A stretch of DNA of 64,000 nucleotides from Galeopsis tetrahit. Taxonomy: Eukaryota; Streptophyta; Magnoliopsida; Lamiales; Lamiaceae. The notes beneath the pieces were generated by a model. The model saw only the letters and a list, made by a program, of their open reading frames with translations, searched no databases and was not told where the DNA came from. The DNA is taken from assembly GCA_963675135.1 (NCBI GenBank), contig OY776121.1:67782265-67846264 (forward strand). Direction: 5' to 3'. Positions 42,917 through 54,236 of the stretch are shown piece after piece; the stretch's first letter is position 1, and each line of letters opens with the position of its first letter. The position numbers and the translations under genes were made by a program.

Positions 42917-44834
42917 ACATTTTGTATAAATATGTATATATTGTGAGAGTATAGTTTATAAAAAAAATTGTTAGATCCCGTCAAGGGATGTTAAGTCCTG
43001 GCCCATAACCGAATGGGTCGGCCTAATTGTAAATGGGCTTTCAGAGTTTTGGTTCTCCAACACCATCAAAGACCAATTGTCAAATTCGGAGTCGTAGTTC
43101 GCGCCATGACGAGCTGGGCGGGCAGCGGCAACGCGCGTGTGGCATTTAGGAGTGTGTACCCATTTATCATAATTGAACTCTACTAACACTTCAATATTTA
43201 AAAAGCCTTCAAAACTTTTATAAATTTTTCATAAGGGACAAAGTGAACTTTTACAGTTACACTCAAACTCATTTTAAAAGTTGTATAATCCATCAACTTA
43301 AATAATTAATTTTTCACACAACAAAATTCGATTTTGATACTTTCAATATACCACGTTTATCTATACCGTGAGTAGATCGAATGTATGACGTTTAATTTCT
43401 CAAAATTTAACGTTTAGTCCATATAATAATTTTTGTATTAGAAATGAGTATCAAAACTTATTATTTTCAATAATTTATTTTAATGTATAAATAATTGTAA
43501 AACGGATAAATATCAAAAGTATGAAAATAATTATGGTATTTAGAGAATATTGCAGGACAGATAGAAAAGGAGAGGGGGAGTTAGCCAGCTATTAAAAAAA
43601 TAGAAGACAAAATTAATGGGCGTTTTGGGGTTGTATCTACTGAGAGAATTCTCTGGAGAAAATTAATTTTCGACAATTCATGAAAAATGTATTCATAATT
43701 TCAATATTTCAGGGAAGTGGGTACCAAATAAAGACGGAGGTCCAAATAATCGTACTGAATTCATTTTCTTCCAACAATAGTGCAAGGAATTGATTAAAAT
43801 TTAAATGTGAGCTTATCAAATTTTAAGCAATCATTAGGGCAAATTAAGTTTTTTTTTTTCCAAAATATTACTCTCTCTAATTCAAATTAAATTCATCGTT
43901 TAATTTGTAAAAAAAATAAATGTTCCAAATTGAATTAAACATTTTTTAATTTGTCAATTAAATATTTTTTCACCTTAAACTATACTTTTCAAACATTTCA
44001 AAATTACACCACATGTCATTACTATATACCTCATGACATATTACCCACAACATTTTATAATTCAAAAGGCATCCATACCATCTATTTTATTTCTTTTAGT
44101 GTTAATAAACACTATTCGCATTAAACTAAAAACAGTATGTAGTGAAAACAAACTTGAAAAGTAACATTTTCATTTCGACTTGTTTTAATAACATTTACTA
44201 AATTGATACAATAGCATTTGAACCGGTTACAAATGGGAGCAAAACAAACAACCCTTCATAAGTTTTTGTTGTAGTTCGAGAATGCCACACTAGAACTTTT
44301 GGATGTGGTGAAAAAAGTTAGAGATACAATTAGTTTTAGACAAATATTTATGTGTATCAGTTACATACATGTAATTAGATCCCATTTTCTATTCTATTTA
44401 ATAAGTACACACTCTTTTCTTTTAGACACTTATGTGTACAAGTTACATACATGTAACTAAATCTAATTGTTTATATGGATTATTAGTTATTTACCCTCCT
44501 TTTTATTAATTTCACCCCCAATTTTTTAAAAAGAAAAATACATGTAAAAAACTATATTACCATTTTATCAATTAAATTAAAATACAACTCATTAAAATTA
44601 TAATTATACACCGACTATCGAGTCACCAATGAATCACCACGAAGTCAAATATTATTCTATTTTTTTAACTTTCAAAAATAAATATAAAAAAAATATTGAA
44701 AAACAATATGAAACTCAAAAATAAAATTATGAAATAAAAATTTCAGTTTTTTTTTAAATGACCAAAATTTAGGAAAAAAAATACAAAAAAATGGAAAAAA
44801 AAAACTAAACGAAAAAAATTCAATTTTTTTCTAA
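42917..44834. other. No gene; AT-rich with a few repeat words
   Basis: A weak 72-codon minus frame (43189-42971) crosses a locally GC-richer segment at 42975-43145, with no recognisable domain. It may be an LTR remnant, since it starts TTGTTAGATCCCGTC. At 44346-44383 and 44425-44460 the words TTACATACATGTAA with GTGTAYCAG occur, matching inverted words at 50098-50133. The segment 44490-44660 resembles 14920-15200. Nothing has clear borders. Confidence 0.4.
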
Positions 44835-44988
44835 TTTGGGTATGGGAAGGTCTTGTGTGATACCGTCTCACGGATCTCATTTGGTGAGACGGATCCTAAT
44901 TTGACCCACCTACAAACTATCAGCCCTATCTCATAAGGCTACAGTGGCGGTCCATGTTAAGCGCCGACTCACTACATTAATACTGGAT

Positions 44989-46015
44989 GGTTTGGGGTAT
45001 ATACCCCTCCAGCTTTGTTTAATGCACTCCCCCGATATGCACACTCCCCACTTTATACCGAAAGGATACATGCACTCCGCCCAAATTACCTTTTATACCC
45101 TTTTCTCTTAAAATTTTTAAGATAAATACACTCCCCCACAAAAACCCTAATTTTTTCCTTTAATTTCTCCCCCAACTCATTCTTTCTCATCTCTTCTTCA
45201 TCCTCAACTTGCCGCCGCCATCCGTCCACCGTCGCCGCCCTTCATCCGTCCACCGTCGCCGCCCTTCCTCCATCGCCGCCCTTCGTTCGCCACCGCACGA
45301 AGATGCAGCAGGTAAGCTTTTTTTTATTTTTTTCTCTGTTGCACAAGGCAGCGGCGGCGACCGATCTCCCTCTAACTAGCGCCGCCGCCGCTCTTCGCCC
45401 CACCCCCAAGAAGCGCTGCTCGTCCTCCCCCTTCGTCCAGACTCCGCCGATCGTCCGCCCAGGTAAGTTTTTTTTTTCCTGGCTTTTCTCTCCCGTCTCT
45501 AGCTTTTTTTTTTCCCGACTATACTGAGTCTACCAAAACCACTCCCGTCGATAAATTATTATCGATGAGAGTGTTTTTGGTCGACTCAATATTATCGAAA
45601 ATTTCAATTTTTAATTTTTTTTAAAAATTCTTTCAAAAAAATATTATTGACCGGAGTGTTTTTGGTCGACAAACCAGAGTCGACCGGAGTGTTTTCTGTT
45701 GACAAACCAGTGTCGACGGGACATATTTTGGTCGGCTCTGGTTTGTCGAAAATAAGATTTTTTTTATTTCTAAAATTTTATTTGGGGCGGCGCGCTGTAG
45801 GTGTCGGAGGTTGGACGGTGGCGGTGGCAGCTGGAGGTTGGGCGGCGGCTGGCTAATAACTCTCAAATTAGGGTTAGGGTTAGTTTAATTTATAGAAAGT
45901 GTGTATCTGTTGTATTTTATGAAAAGGGCAAAATAGATATTTTATATAAATATTTAATTAATAAAATTGGAGGGGAGTGTATTAAACAAAGTTGGAGGGG
46001 TATATACCTCAACCC
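44989..46015. mobile_element. Mutator-like element with GC-rich cargo (Pack-MULE-like), nested
   Basis: GGTTTGGGGTATATACCCCT on the left matches GGGTTGAGGTATATACCCCT on the right (minus strand), and similarity runs on through CTTTGTTTAATGCACTCCCC for about 45 bp. An exact 9-bp duplication ATACTGGAT lies at 44980-44988 and 46016-46024. The interior has a CT-rich leader (45150-45215), a GC-rich block (45210-45460) and a second small GC-rich block (45785-45855). There is no transposase. It lies about 145 bp inside the left end of the larger Mutator-like element. Confidence 0.88.
45210..45465 (+). other. GC-rich exon-like cargo with two donor-like sites
   Basis: CATCCGTCCACCGTCGCCGC and related words repeat three times at 45219-45290. 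ATGCAGCAG|GTAAGC at 45303-45317 and CCGCCCAG|GTAAGT near 45462 are strong plant splice-donor contexts, each followed by a T-run. The frame 45303-45527 is open for 74 codons but reads through the donors. No domain is recognised. It looks like exon fragments of a captured gene. Confidence 0.4.
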
Positions 46016-46406
46016 ATACTGGATTGTTAATCAAGCCCACTATAGTCTAAGGACCCATTTCGCCTAAACTTGATTATTAATTTTTTATTTTTTTTATCGG
46101 TAAAGTAAATATCTTTATTGCATTATAATGTACAGTATAACCCAATTTTTTTTACATGCATAAAGCAGGAAAAAGAAAGTTGCAGAAAACATGTCACACT
46201 TGATTATTAATTTCTAAGGCAGTGAATAATTTTGTTAAAAATAAAATAAAAATAATAATGTATTTATTAATTAATTAAACCAGTAGAAAATGATATCTTA
46301 TCAATTAAATAATTTATACTTATATTTATAATTTTAAAACTTGAACATTATCACTTTTTAAAAATATTGATAATTCTATCAAGTAAAACTTGATAATAAT
46401 TAACTC

Positions 46407-46549
46407 TTTTTTTTTTTTTTTATGGAAGTTAAATACCCATCCCTTTTTTTTTTCCCTCCCCATGACTCGAATTCTTTTTTTTTTTTTTAACCCAGGACCT
46501 AAGACTTAGGTAGTGGTGCTCTAACCACTTGAGCTATCCCACTTTGTCA
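46407..46549 (-). mobile_element. tRNA-derived SINE, copy 1
   Basis: On the minus strand it begins TGACAAAGTGGGATAGCTCA. It has an A-box-like TAGCTCAAGTGGTTAGAGC, a B-box-like region and an A-tail (T-run at 46407 on +). An exact 15-bp duplication GATAATAATTAACTC lies at 46392-46406 and 46550-46564. The two promoter boxes of RNA polymerase III and the A-tail define a tRNA-type SINE. Here the B box is split by a T-run at 46473. Confidence 0.88.
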
Positions 46550-46599
46550 GATAATAATTAACTCTTAAAATTAAAACAATTAGCAAAAATACTCATGTT

Positions 46600-47760
46600 C
46601 ACTATACAAATCTCATTTATTAATTTATAAAAAAAGTGATAATGTTTATTCAAAAAAGTGATAATATTTATGTAAAATGTGATAGTCACATATATGATAA
46701 AATTATTATCACTTTTAACTAGACTTTTATCACTTTTTTAATATTAATAATTATATCAAGTAAAAAAAAAAAAGATAACAATTACCTTTGAAATCGTACA
46801 CAAAATTAGTAATCATGCCCAGTAACAAATCTCATGGATCTCAATCCGTGAAATAAATCTTTTTAAACCCAATTTCTTAAATGTTCGATTAATGTGATCC
46901 ACAATAACTCATTCTCCCTTTTTCACTTTTTGTATGGCAAGTTTAGCCTAAACATATTTCAACCCATTTTTTTTCTTTAGCCAATTTTTTTAGAATCAAA
47001 CTTATTCATTCCTAACACAAATCCATTAGTCTTTTGCAGCCACATAACCAATTCTTCTTCGAGGCCATTACTCTCTATTTTTATTTTTTATCATTCAAGA
47101 AAATGGGATATTTTTTAAGAAATATATTATTATATCAAAGAAAATCAATTGAATAATCTATATAAATTTGATGTGGGATGTTTTTTTATTTGGCAAATTC
47201 CATAAATTTTATGGGTTTATTGTCATTTTTTACTTGAAAATATATCATTATTTAAAAAGTGGTAACATTTAGTTGAAAAGTGATAATGTTTTTATGAAAA
47301 GTAATTATCACTTTTTGCATAAACATTGTCACTTTTTAGATTTGAGGTAAATAATCAGATTATATGTTATTGGACATATGATTAATAATTTTGTGTGAGT
47401 TTTAATTTTTATCTCTTTTTACTTAATATAATTATTGATATTCAAAAAGTGGTAAAAGTCTAGTTAAAACTGATAATGGGTTTACCATATGTGACTATCA
47501 CCGTTTATATAAACATTATCACTTTTTTAATAAACATTATCACTTTTTAATTATAAGTTAATGAATAAAGATTATATGGGTTGGACATGCATGAGTCTCT
47601 TTGCTAATTATTTTAATTTTTAGAGTTAATTGTTGTCATTTTTTACTTAATAGAATTATCAATATTTTTAAAGATTGAAACAGGTAGAACACCGGTAGAA
47701 CAAATGAATTGAATCGTATTATTAAAAAGTGATAGTGTACGAGTTAAAAGTAATAAAATA
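46600..47760. repeat. AT-rich interior with dispersed AAAGTGATAATG words
   Basis: AAAAAGTGATAATGTTTAT and its inverse ATAAACATTATCACTTTTT recur at least a dozen times over 1.1 kb. This makes many short inverted pairs within the larger Mutator-like element. No reading frame. Confidence 0.6.
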
Positions 47761-48146
47761 TAAATAAAAAAATATTTAATTGATTAATTAATATCATTTC
47801 TACTTTGTACTAGTTCAATTAATAAATACATAAATTATTTTTTCTATTTTACTTTTAACAAAATTATCCACTATCTTAGTTTATATTTTTAGAAGATAAA
47901 GCATTTTTATACTTTATTCTGTTTAAATTCATATACTCCATTTTAATTTATTAAACAAAAATTAATAACCAAGCTTTTAAGTGGTGTGGGCCTCTATGTA
48001 TATGGGCTTGATTGACAAGCAAATGTTGTTACGGATGGGCCAGCGCCTGGAACACGGGCCTTATGAGATTGGTGGGTCAAATAAGAATCCGTCTCACGCA
48101 TTTAGATCCGTGAGACAGTCTCACACAAGTTTTTGCCTTTGGGTAT

Positions 48147-48609
48147 AAATGCATGAAGATGACATGCTCACTTTCTAGCTTTAATCTGATTTATAATAAC
48201 TAAGATTATTTTGTTAAGTCTTCATTATTTCTACAATGATATCTAGTTTGTTACAAGTTTTTTAAAGTTGTAGATTATTTTTTAAGACTAATTATTTTTT
48301 AAGACTAATTAATAACATAATCTAATTGAAAAATAAAATTTATATTTAGAAACTTAAATGAGTGGAGAATTGGGGAAGAAACTAGCATAATATTGCATTC
48401 GTTTTATTATTTTCTTTGTGGGCATCGCCGTGTTGATGCATTCATATGTTTATTGAGTGTGATCGTATATATTAATTGAATTATGTGTTCAGTGTGATTT
48501 ATTCTCACTTTTGTTCTTCTTACTAGTTAGTTAATTTCAATCTTTTAATATTGATGTATTAAGTTGTATGGTATGCCTGGAATTATGAATGTGTTAAGTT
48601 ATGTATTTT
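48147..48609. other. AT-rich stretch without a gene
   Basis: Between the end of the large Mutator-like element and a Stowaway end I see no bordered feature or frame. Confidence 0.45.
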
Positions 48610-48698
48610 TTGTTAAATATATTCTTTATAATTAAAATATGATTTTTTTAAAAGCATATATAAAAAAAAGTGAGCACACTTTTGGTGGACAGAGGGAG
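48610..48698 (-). mobile_element. Truncated Stowaway end
   Basis: On the minus strand it reads CTCCCTCTGTCCACCAAAAG and GTGTGCTCACTTTTTTTTAT, then continues as the complete element at 55250-55483 until about 48610. There it departs. The other end is missing. Confidence 0.65.
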
Positions 48699-48991
48699 TA
48701 TAATATTAGTTTAAATACGATATAATATTAGTACGCATATGGTATAGTACTAGTTATTATATTGTAAAATACTAGAGATTAATGTGAGTATAAAAATATT
48801 ATTTAATATATGAACTAATACTGTACAATATGTGAATTAATACTATACTATATCTGCACTAATACCATAGAGTATGTGAACTAATATTATACAATATGTG
48901 AACTAATACTATACTATATTTGAACTAGTAGCATAAAGTATGTGAACTCGAAACTCGAAAACATTAGAACTTGTATCAATATAAACTAATA

Positions 48992-49283
48992 CTCCTTCAG
49001 TCCCATTATTAATTGAACATTTACTGTTTGCACAGATTTTAATATAGAATTGTTTATTAGTATTAAAGGTGATAAAGTTGACTTTTAGGAGGGATATTTT
49101 GGGTATTTCAACTTTATTGGAGAGAGAATCTTTTGTTTGTGTGTAAAAAGTAATGACATGGAGTGTAAATAAGTAGATGTTAAGGGAAATTTTTAAAGGA
49201 GATTGAAATAGGTGACAAATGTTTCAATAATAGTGGGACAAGGGTTTTTGGCAAATGTTCCATTAATAATGAGACGGAAGGAG
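48992..49283. mobile_element. Stowaway MITE
   Basis: CTCCTTCAGTCCCATTATTA on the left matches CTCCTTCCGTCTCATTATTA on the right (minus strand). TA lies at both borders. It is inserted in a stretch of ACTAATACTATAC-like words (48710-49330) that repeats irregularly. Confidence 0.87.
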
Positions 49284-49904
49284 TATTATACAGTATATGA
49301 ACTAATACGTATATTACTGCATATTAACTAATAATATACCATGATACTTATCAACTGTTATCATAACACTTATAAATTAAAAATTATATTCATAAAAAAT
49401 TAAAATAAAGTGATTAAAAAATGAAAGTTCGAATGAAAAGAATAATTAAACAATGTAAAACGAAGTAAAATTTGTAAGGAATGAAGGGTGAAAATTATAC
49501 ACCAATTAATTAAAGTAAAATAATATCAATAGAATTGAACACTTGCAGTTAAGAGATATGAGAGTTTTATTTTCTAAAACAAATTATTATTATACTATTT
49601 AATACTTAAAAAAAATAATTAATATTATTTTTAAAATTTTCTTATTAGACTTTAAAATTATAGAATAATTATTTGTGGCATAAAAAGAAAGTACTTCAAA
49701 AAAATTATCATTTGAAACACAACTAATAAATACGAAAAAAAATAAATTTAAAAAATAATATTAAAAAGAGAAATTTAAATATCAATTGGAGTAAAATAAA
49801 AAAAATAAAAACAAATTAATGGAGTATTATTTTTGAATGATAAAATTTTTAAAAAATTAATTGAAGTAAAATAAAGGCCCATGAAAAAATGTATGTGCTA
49901 AATT

Positions 49905-50100
49905 GATATAATAAATGAGTCATGCATTATTTGTAGTGGATTATTGGATTGAATATAGTAAATGAGTCATGTGTTATTTCACTTATTTGTAATGAGTTAT
50001 TGGATTGGATATAGTAAATTGGTCATGTGTTATTTGTAACGGGTTATTGGATTTGATATAGTAAATGAGTCATGTGTTATTTGTAATGAGTTATTGGATC
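49905..50100 (+). repeat. Minisatellite of about 56-66 bp units
   Basis: Four units contain ATAGTAAATGAGTCATGTGT, TATTTGTAATGAGTTATTGG and variants, ending at GATCCAATTACATACATG. Unit length varies by a short insertion. Non-coding. Confidence 0.85.
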
Positions 50101-50403
50101 CAATTACATACATGTAACTGGTACACAAGAGTGCAACATAGCTTTAATTTAAATTTCAATAAAAAAACAAATAACAATAGATTCAAATTTTATTAAATTA
50201 TCCTACTCATCTTTATAATTTTTTAATTTTTTTTTGGAGATTACGGAGTATTAATTTATTATGTTGATGAGATCATATATTTATATAGGGGTCTTAAAAA
50301 AATTATCTTATTAATTTATCGAAATTATTACATTACGGAGTATTAAATAAGCCTAAGTTGGAGAAAATTATTAAAGAATATTATTTTTATATAATATTAT
50401 TTT

Positions 50404-50645
50404 AAGGTAAATACTTGTGTATACCAAGTTCATGTAACTTGTTCCTATTCAATACAATTTTTTAAATGAGTGAATGTTACTCATGAGTTATGATAAATAC
50501 AGTATAATATTAATTTAAATAGAGTATAGTATTAGTTCAAATACAATATAGTATTAGCTCACATATTATATAATATTAGTTTAAATATTAAATAGGAACC
50601 AGTTATATGTATGTAATTGGTACATATGATTATGTAACGGATACA
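50404..50645. mobile_element. Small inverted-repeat element (MITE-like)
   Basis: TACTTGTGTATACCAAGTTC and ATGTAACTTGTTCCTATT at 50411-50450 are mirrored by AATAGGAACCAGTTATATGT and GTAACGGATACACAAGACTA at 50588-50640. The core contains ATATAGTATTAG words in inverted pairs. Target duplication is not clear. Confidence 0.5.
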
Positions 50646-50831
50646 CAAGACTAGTGCAACCCTTATTTTAAACAAGTTAAATATGAATTAATATACATAT
50701 TTTAATATATATTTTACATGAAATCTTAAAGCCTAAAAATACAACATTTTATATAATATATTAATTAAACGATGTTAGTTTCAATTCAAATTTGTTATAA
50801 ATATTATACTCCATTCTTAATTAAAAGACGA

Positions 50832-50909
50832 CCCCCCCCCCCCACCCCCACTCGCACGTGACTTCTGTATTCCCTTTTCCCCAACCCCCAACCCCCAACC
50901 CCCGACCCC
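50832..50909 (-). repeat. C-rich tract, G-quadruplex-capable on the minus strand
   Basis: A C12 run is followed by CACCCCCAC. After a short gap, at 50878-50909, five runs of four or five C are separated by AA or GA. The minus strand thus has many closely spaced G-runs. Confidence 0.9.
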
Positions 50910-51040
50910 GTTATTAAGTGAAGGACAAAAGAATTAAGTGAAGGTCAAAAGTACCTGTATATGGAAGAGGGATAAATACACTTCTAAACCAAAAACAATT
51001 ATTATGAACAACCAAGTGTGGTTCAAGGATTTTATTATAT

Positions 51041-51163
51041 ATTTTGACATAGTGGGATAGCTCAAGTGGTTAGAGCACCACTACCTGTGCCTTAGATCCT
51101 GGGTTCGAGTCATGTGGAGGGAAAAAAAGGGATGAGTATTTAACTTTCATAAAAAAAAAAAAA
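51041..51163 (+). mobile_element. tRNA-derived SINE, copy 2
   Basis: ATAGCTCAAGTGGTTAGAGC (A box) and GGGTTCGAGTC (B box, near 51101) lie in order on +, followed by TTTAACTTTCAT and a tail of about 15 A. AAGTGTGGTTCAAG occurs at 51014-51027 and at 51164-51177, directly after the tail, as the target duplication. About 20 bp of AT-rich sequence lie between the left duplicate and the usual SINE start, which the other copies lack. This is the best-preserved copy. Confidence 0.88.
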
Positions 51164-51381
51164 AAGTGTGGTTCAAGATAGTCCTTTCACCTCCTAATTT
51201 TTTTAATATACTCCGTAGTATATTTTAAGCATTTTATCCAAATCTTTTTTCAGACAAATTTGTATGCAATATTACACATGTAATATTGATCAAATAAAAT
51301 AAATTAAGTCAAAATTTATGAATTAAACGCAAATTAACGAAGCTCAAAATGGGTCAAACACGGGTTAACCTTATTAAAATA

Positions 51382-52200
51382 CTCCCTTCGTCCCCGAAAA
51401 GTTTACGGGAAATTTTGGGCACATAGTTTAAGAAAAAAGTGTAATGATGAGGGTGTTGAGGGGTAATTTTATAAATTTTTATATATAAAGTAAATAAAGT
51501 AGGTGGATTGAGTGAGTGTATGGTGGACCCCAAAAGTAATGGCATGAAGGTAGGGATGGCAATGGGGTAGAGCAAGGCAGATAGTTAAATATCCAAATCT
51601 GCCATGCGTTCATAAGTATCTGCCCTGCCCTGCCCTGCGACCTACTGCGGGGCAACATTTCGTACCCTGCCCTGTGCAAGTCATTGCCCTGCCCTGCCCC
51701 ATGCACTCCAAAAGTCCAAGTAAAACATGCAGATTAAATTAAATTAAACAATAAAATAAATATTAAAAATCCACAATTAAATTAAACATTAAAATTAAAC
51801 ATTAGAAATTCAGTAAGTCATATCCAAAATACTTAACAACAAATAAAATAATCAAAAATAATTTTTATATTAATATATATTAATATATATTTTTTTTAAT
51901 ATTCAAGGCAGGGCAGGGCAGGACAGATTTTTATAATACATATATCCATGCCTGCCCTGCCCTGCGTGCGGGGCAGATTTGCCCTGTTTTAAGGATGGGG
52001 TAGGGCAGGGCGGATCTAAACCTCTCAGAGCAGGACGGGTCGACTTCGGGGCAGATCATTTTGCCATCCCTACATGAAGGGTAAATATGTGTATATTGTG
52101 AGGGTGAGGATTGTGATAATTATTTCTATTTTGGGTTATGCAAACTTTTGGGGGACAAACAAAAAAGGAAAGTATGAAAACTTTTCAGAGACGAGGGAAG
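51382..52200. mobile_element. Stowaway carrying a hAT insertion
   Basis: CTCCCTTCGTCCCCGAAAAG on the left matches CTTCCCTCGTCTCTGAAAAG on the right (minus strand). TA lies at 51380-51381 and 52201-52202. Without the hAT at 51551-52072 and its duplication it is about 290 bp, the usual size. Confidence 0.87.
51551..52072. mobile_element. hAT-like MITE nested in the Stowaway
   Basis: TAGGGATGGCAA is present at both ends in inverted orientation. The octamer CATGAAGG is duplicated exactly at 51543-51550 and 52073-52080. Subterminal regions hold runs of CTGCC/GGCAG words (GCCCTGCCCTGCCCTGC near 51620, GGCAGGGCAGGGCAGG near 51905). The centre is AT-rich. 522 bp, non-coding. Confidence 0.92.
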
Positions 52201-52419
52201 TATTTATTTTCGCTCTCAAATATTATCTTACTACATGACCAAATTTATGTTATTAGAAGACCTAAAATTTGTCACTATAACATAAACAATATATTAATTA
52301 GAGAAAACTATTTTTTTTGGTAAAATTATTAAAGTAATTTTGACTTACTCGGCTACTACTAACTACTCCTACATGACTAAAACAATGTTACTATAAGACC
52401 AAAAATTTATCACTATAAG

Positions 52420-52981
52420 TAGTGACAGACCCAAAAATTATCGGTAGGGGAGCCCGATTAACATTATTATAAAAAAAAAAAATATGTACTCATTATTTTC
52501 ATCAAAATTTCACATTTTAAAATTGTCAATACGTCACATTTAATTAAATTAAATTGATTGGATAAGTTGACTTTTGCTATGTTTTGGTACGAGTTAATAC
52601 TCCCTCCGTCCCGTGAGAACTTGTACATTTTAACCGATTCACTTTAAAAAAAAATTGAATTAATTTAGTGGTGTAGAGTCAAATAAGAAAACGTATTTTG
52701 AGTGATTTGATAAGGTGTAAAGAGGATTTAGTAGGATGTAAGATACATTTAGTGAAATTTAGGATAAAATGTAGACCCAAAATGAGTGACGATTTTAAAA
52801 TAAAATGATGTTGGGATATATAATAATTTTATGGATTATTTTTATATCAGAAATGTGTAAATAATTATAAAATAGAGTATTAATTTTAATATGTGTGAAC
52901 TTACCAAAATACCCCTAAAAAATTTACAAAATTAGTGGGGGGCCCACGGACCCCCCTGGGCATCATGTAAGTCTGTTACTG
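52420..52981. mobile_element. Probable hAT-like element with AGTRACAGAC ends
   Basis: AGTGACAGACCC on the left pairs with AGTAACAGACTT on the right (minus strand). The flanks ACTATAAG (52412-52419) and ACTACAAG (52982-52989) agree at 7 of 8. GGTAGGGGAGCCCGATT near the left and GGGCCCACGGACCCCCC near the right end resemble the 'CAGTGGCGGAGCC' class. A lone Stowaway-like left end, CTCCCTCCGTCCCGTGAGAA, lies inside at 52600. Confidence 0.55.
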
Positions 52982-52999
52982 ACTACAAGGTTAAAAGTG

Positions 53000-53610
53000 T
53001 ATTACTACAATATAATAGTAAATTTTTTGGGTGAATTTGTCTGAATGTTTTGACATATAGTATAAAATTTTTGGCCTTGTATTGATAATATTTTGACCTT
53101 GTAGTAACAATATTTTGATCATATAGTAAACCACACATGTTTGCGATCCGCGAATTTTTTGGGTAACCCGAATCCGATCTTATGACCTGGAATTTTTTAA
53201 AAATTATCTTAATTTAACTTTTAAACTAAATGGACTTAGAATTTTAACTTGATTTAACTAGACTTTTTTTTTTTAAATATATTTCATTTACCTTATTTTA
53301 CACTACCTATCATGAGAAAGAAATTCAAATGGGTCTAAAACAATTGGATACAATGACTAAGAAAAAGACTGTAAAAAAAAAAAATCAATCAACTTTCAAT
53401 TAAATTAAAAAATAAAAACGTGTGGTAAAATACTAAAATATATGAAATTGTTGTGAAAAAAATTAATAAGTATAAATTAAGTTGTGAAAAAAAAAACTGA
53501 ACATTAAAGATATCAAATAATATGAAATTATCACCATAGTAAAATATCATCCTTTAGTATATGAAATTATCACCATTGCTTAATTTTGTGTTCAATTTTT
53601 CTCAAATCAC
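53000..53610. other. AT-rich stretch without a gene
   Basis: TATTTTGACCTTGTAGTAA words repeat loosely at 53050-53125. Nothing bordered and no frame are visible. Confidence 0.45.
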
Positions 53611-53613
53611 TAA

Positions 53614-54059
53614 GGGGGTGTTTCTTTTGGGCTTTGGGTGGTTTTAAAAACCAGATTTTTGAAATCCTGGTTTTTGAAATCCCGATGAATAGTAATATGG
53701 GTGTTTCTTTTGGGTTTTGGAATAGTGAAGGATTTAACTTTATGTCAAATCAAGTTGTAAGATTGAATGAGTTTGTATTATTATATTATTGTTTGATGAG
53801 ATTGTAATGATTAGTTAAATGTGTAATGATTAAATGTATTATATTATTGTATTATTATATTATTATATTATTATTATATTATTATTGAGAAAGAATATAA
53901 TGATTGAAGTAATATTATATAGCTTTATGTCAAATCAATATGTTTGATAGGGGTGGTTTTGAGTGGATTTTGAAAACCGGTTTTTAAATCCCGAAGTAAA
54001 ACGGGTTTTGGATCTTGAAATCCAAAACCTGATTTTTAAAACAAAAAAGAAACATACCC
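53614..54059. mobile_element. Tourist-like MITE (PIF/Harbinger type)
   Basis: GGGGGTGTTTCTTTTGGG on the left matches GGGTATGTTTCTTTTTTG on the right (minus strand). The 3-bp duplication TAA lies at 53611-53613 and 54060-54062. The interior carries GATTTTTGAAATCC and AAAACCGG words in inverted arrangement and an (ATT)n stretch near 53830-53880. Confidence 0.82.
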
Positions 54060-54236
54060 TAAATAATTATACTTTGTATTTTAAATAATATTATTTTTTT
54101 ATATATACAGTGATACTAAGTTTACTATAAAACTTCTTTGAATATAAGTACTTAATTTTTTGTATATGTCTAATTTTATTATGTGCTTCTAATTAAATTA
54201 GGAAACAAGACTTGTAACTTATGATAGATGTTACTA

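Larger units (their letters stand above)
44844..48137. mobile_element. Mutator-like element hosting a second one and a SINE
   Basis: The terminal regions are inverted for about 100 bp: CTTGTGTGATACCGTCTCAC and CGGATCTCATTTGGTGAGAC on the left against CTTGTGTGAGACTGTCTCAC and CGGATCTAAATGCGTGAGAC on the right (minus strand). An exact 9-bp duplication TTTGGGTAT lies at 44835-44843 and 48138-48146. There is no transposase frame in 3.3 kb. Inside are the complete Mutator-like element at 44989-46015 and a SINE at 46407-46549. The rest (46600-47900) is AT-rich with AAAAGTGATAATG words in both orientations. Confidence 0.85.

Noticed and set aside
42971..43189. 72-codon minus frame
   Set aside because: No recognisable domain, no gene context, and composition like an LTR remnant.
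45303..45527. Small secreted protein starting MQQVSFFLFFSLL
   Set aside because: The hydrophobic start is read from the T-rich sequence after a strong splice donor inside a transposon; it is more likely intron than signal peptide.
51049..51115. tRNA gene suggested by A-box and B-box sequences
   Set aside because: The same sequence occurs three times with A-tail and target duplications, and the tRNA cloverleaf is not complete. It is the head of a SINE.
52600..52870. Complete Stowaway starting CTCCCTCCGTCCCGTGAG
   Set aside because: No matching right end with TA was found before the end of the surrounding hAT-like element.
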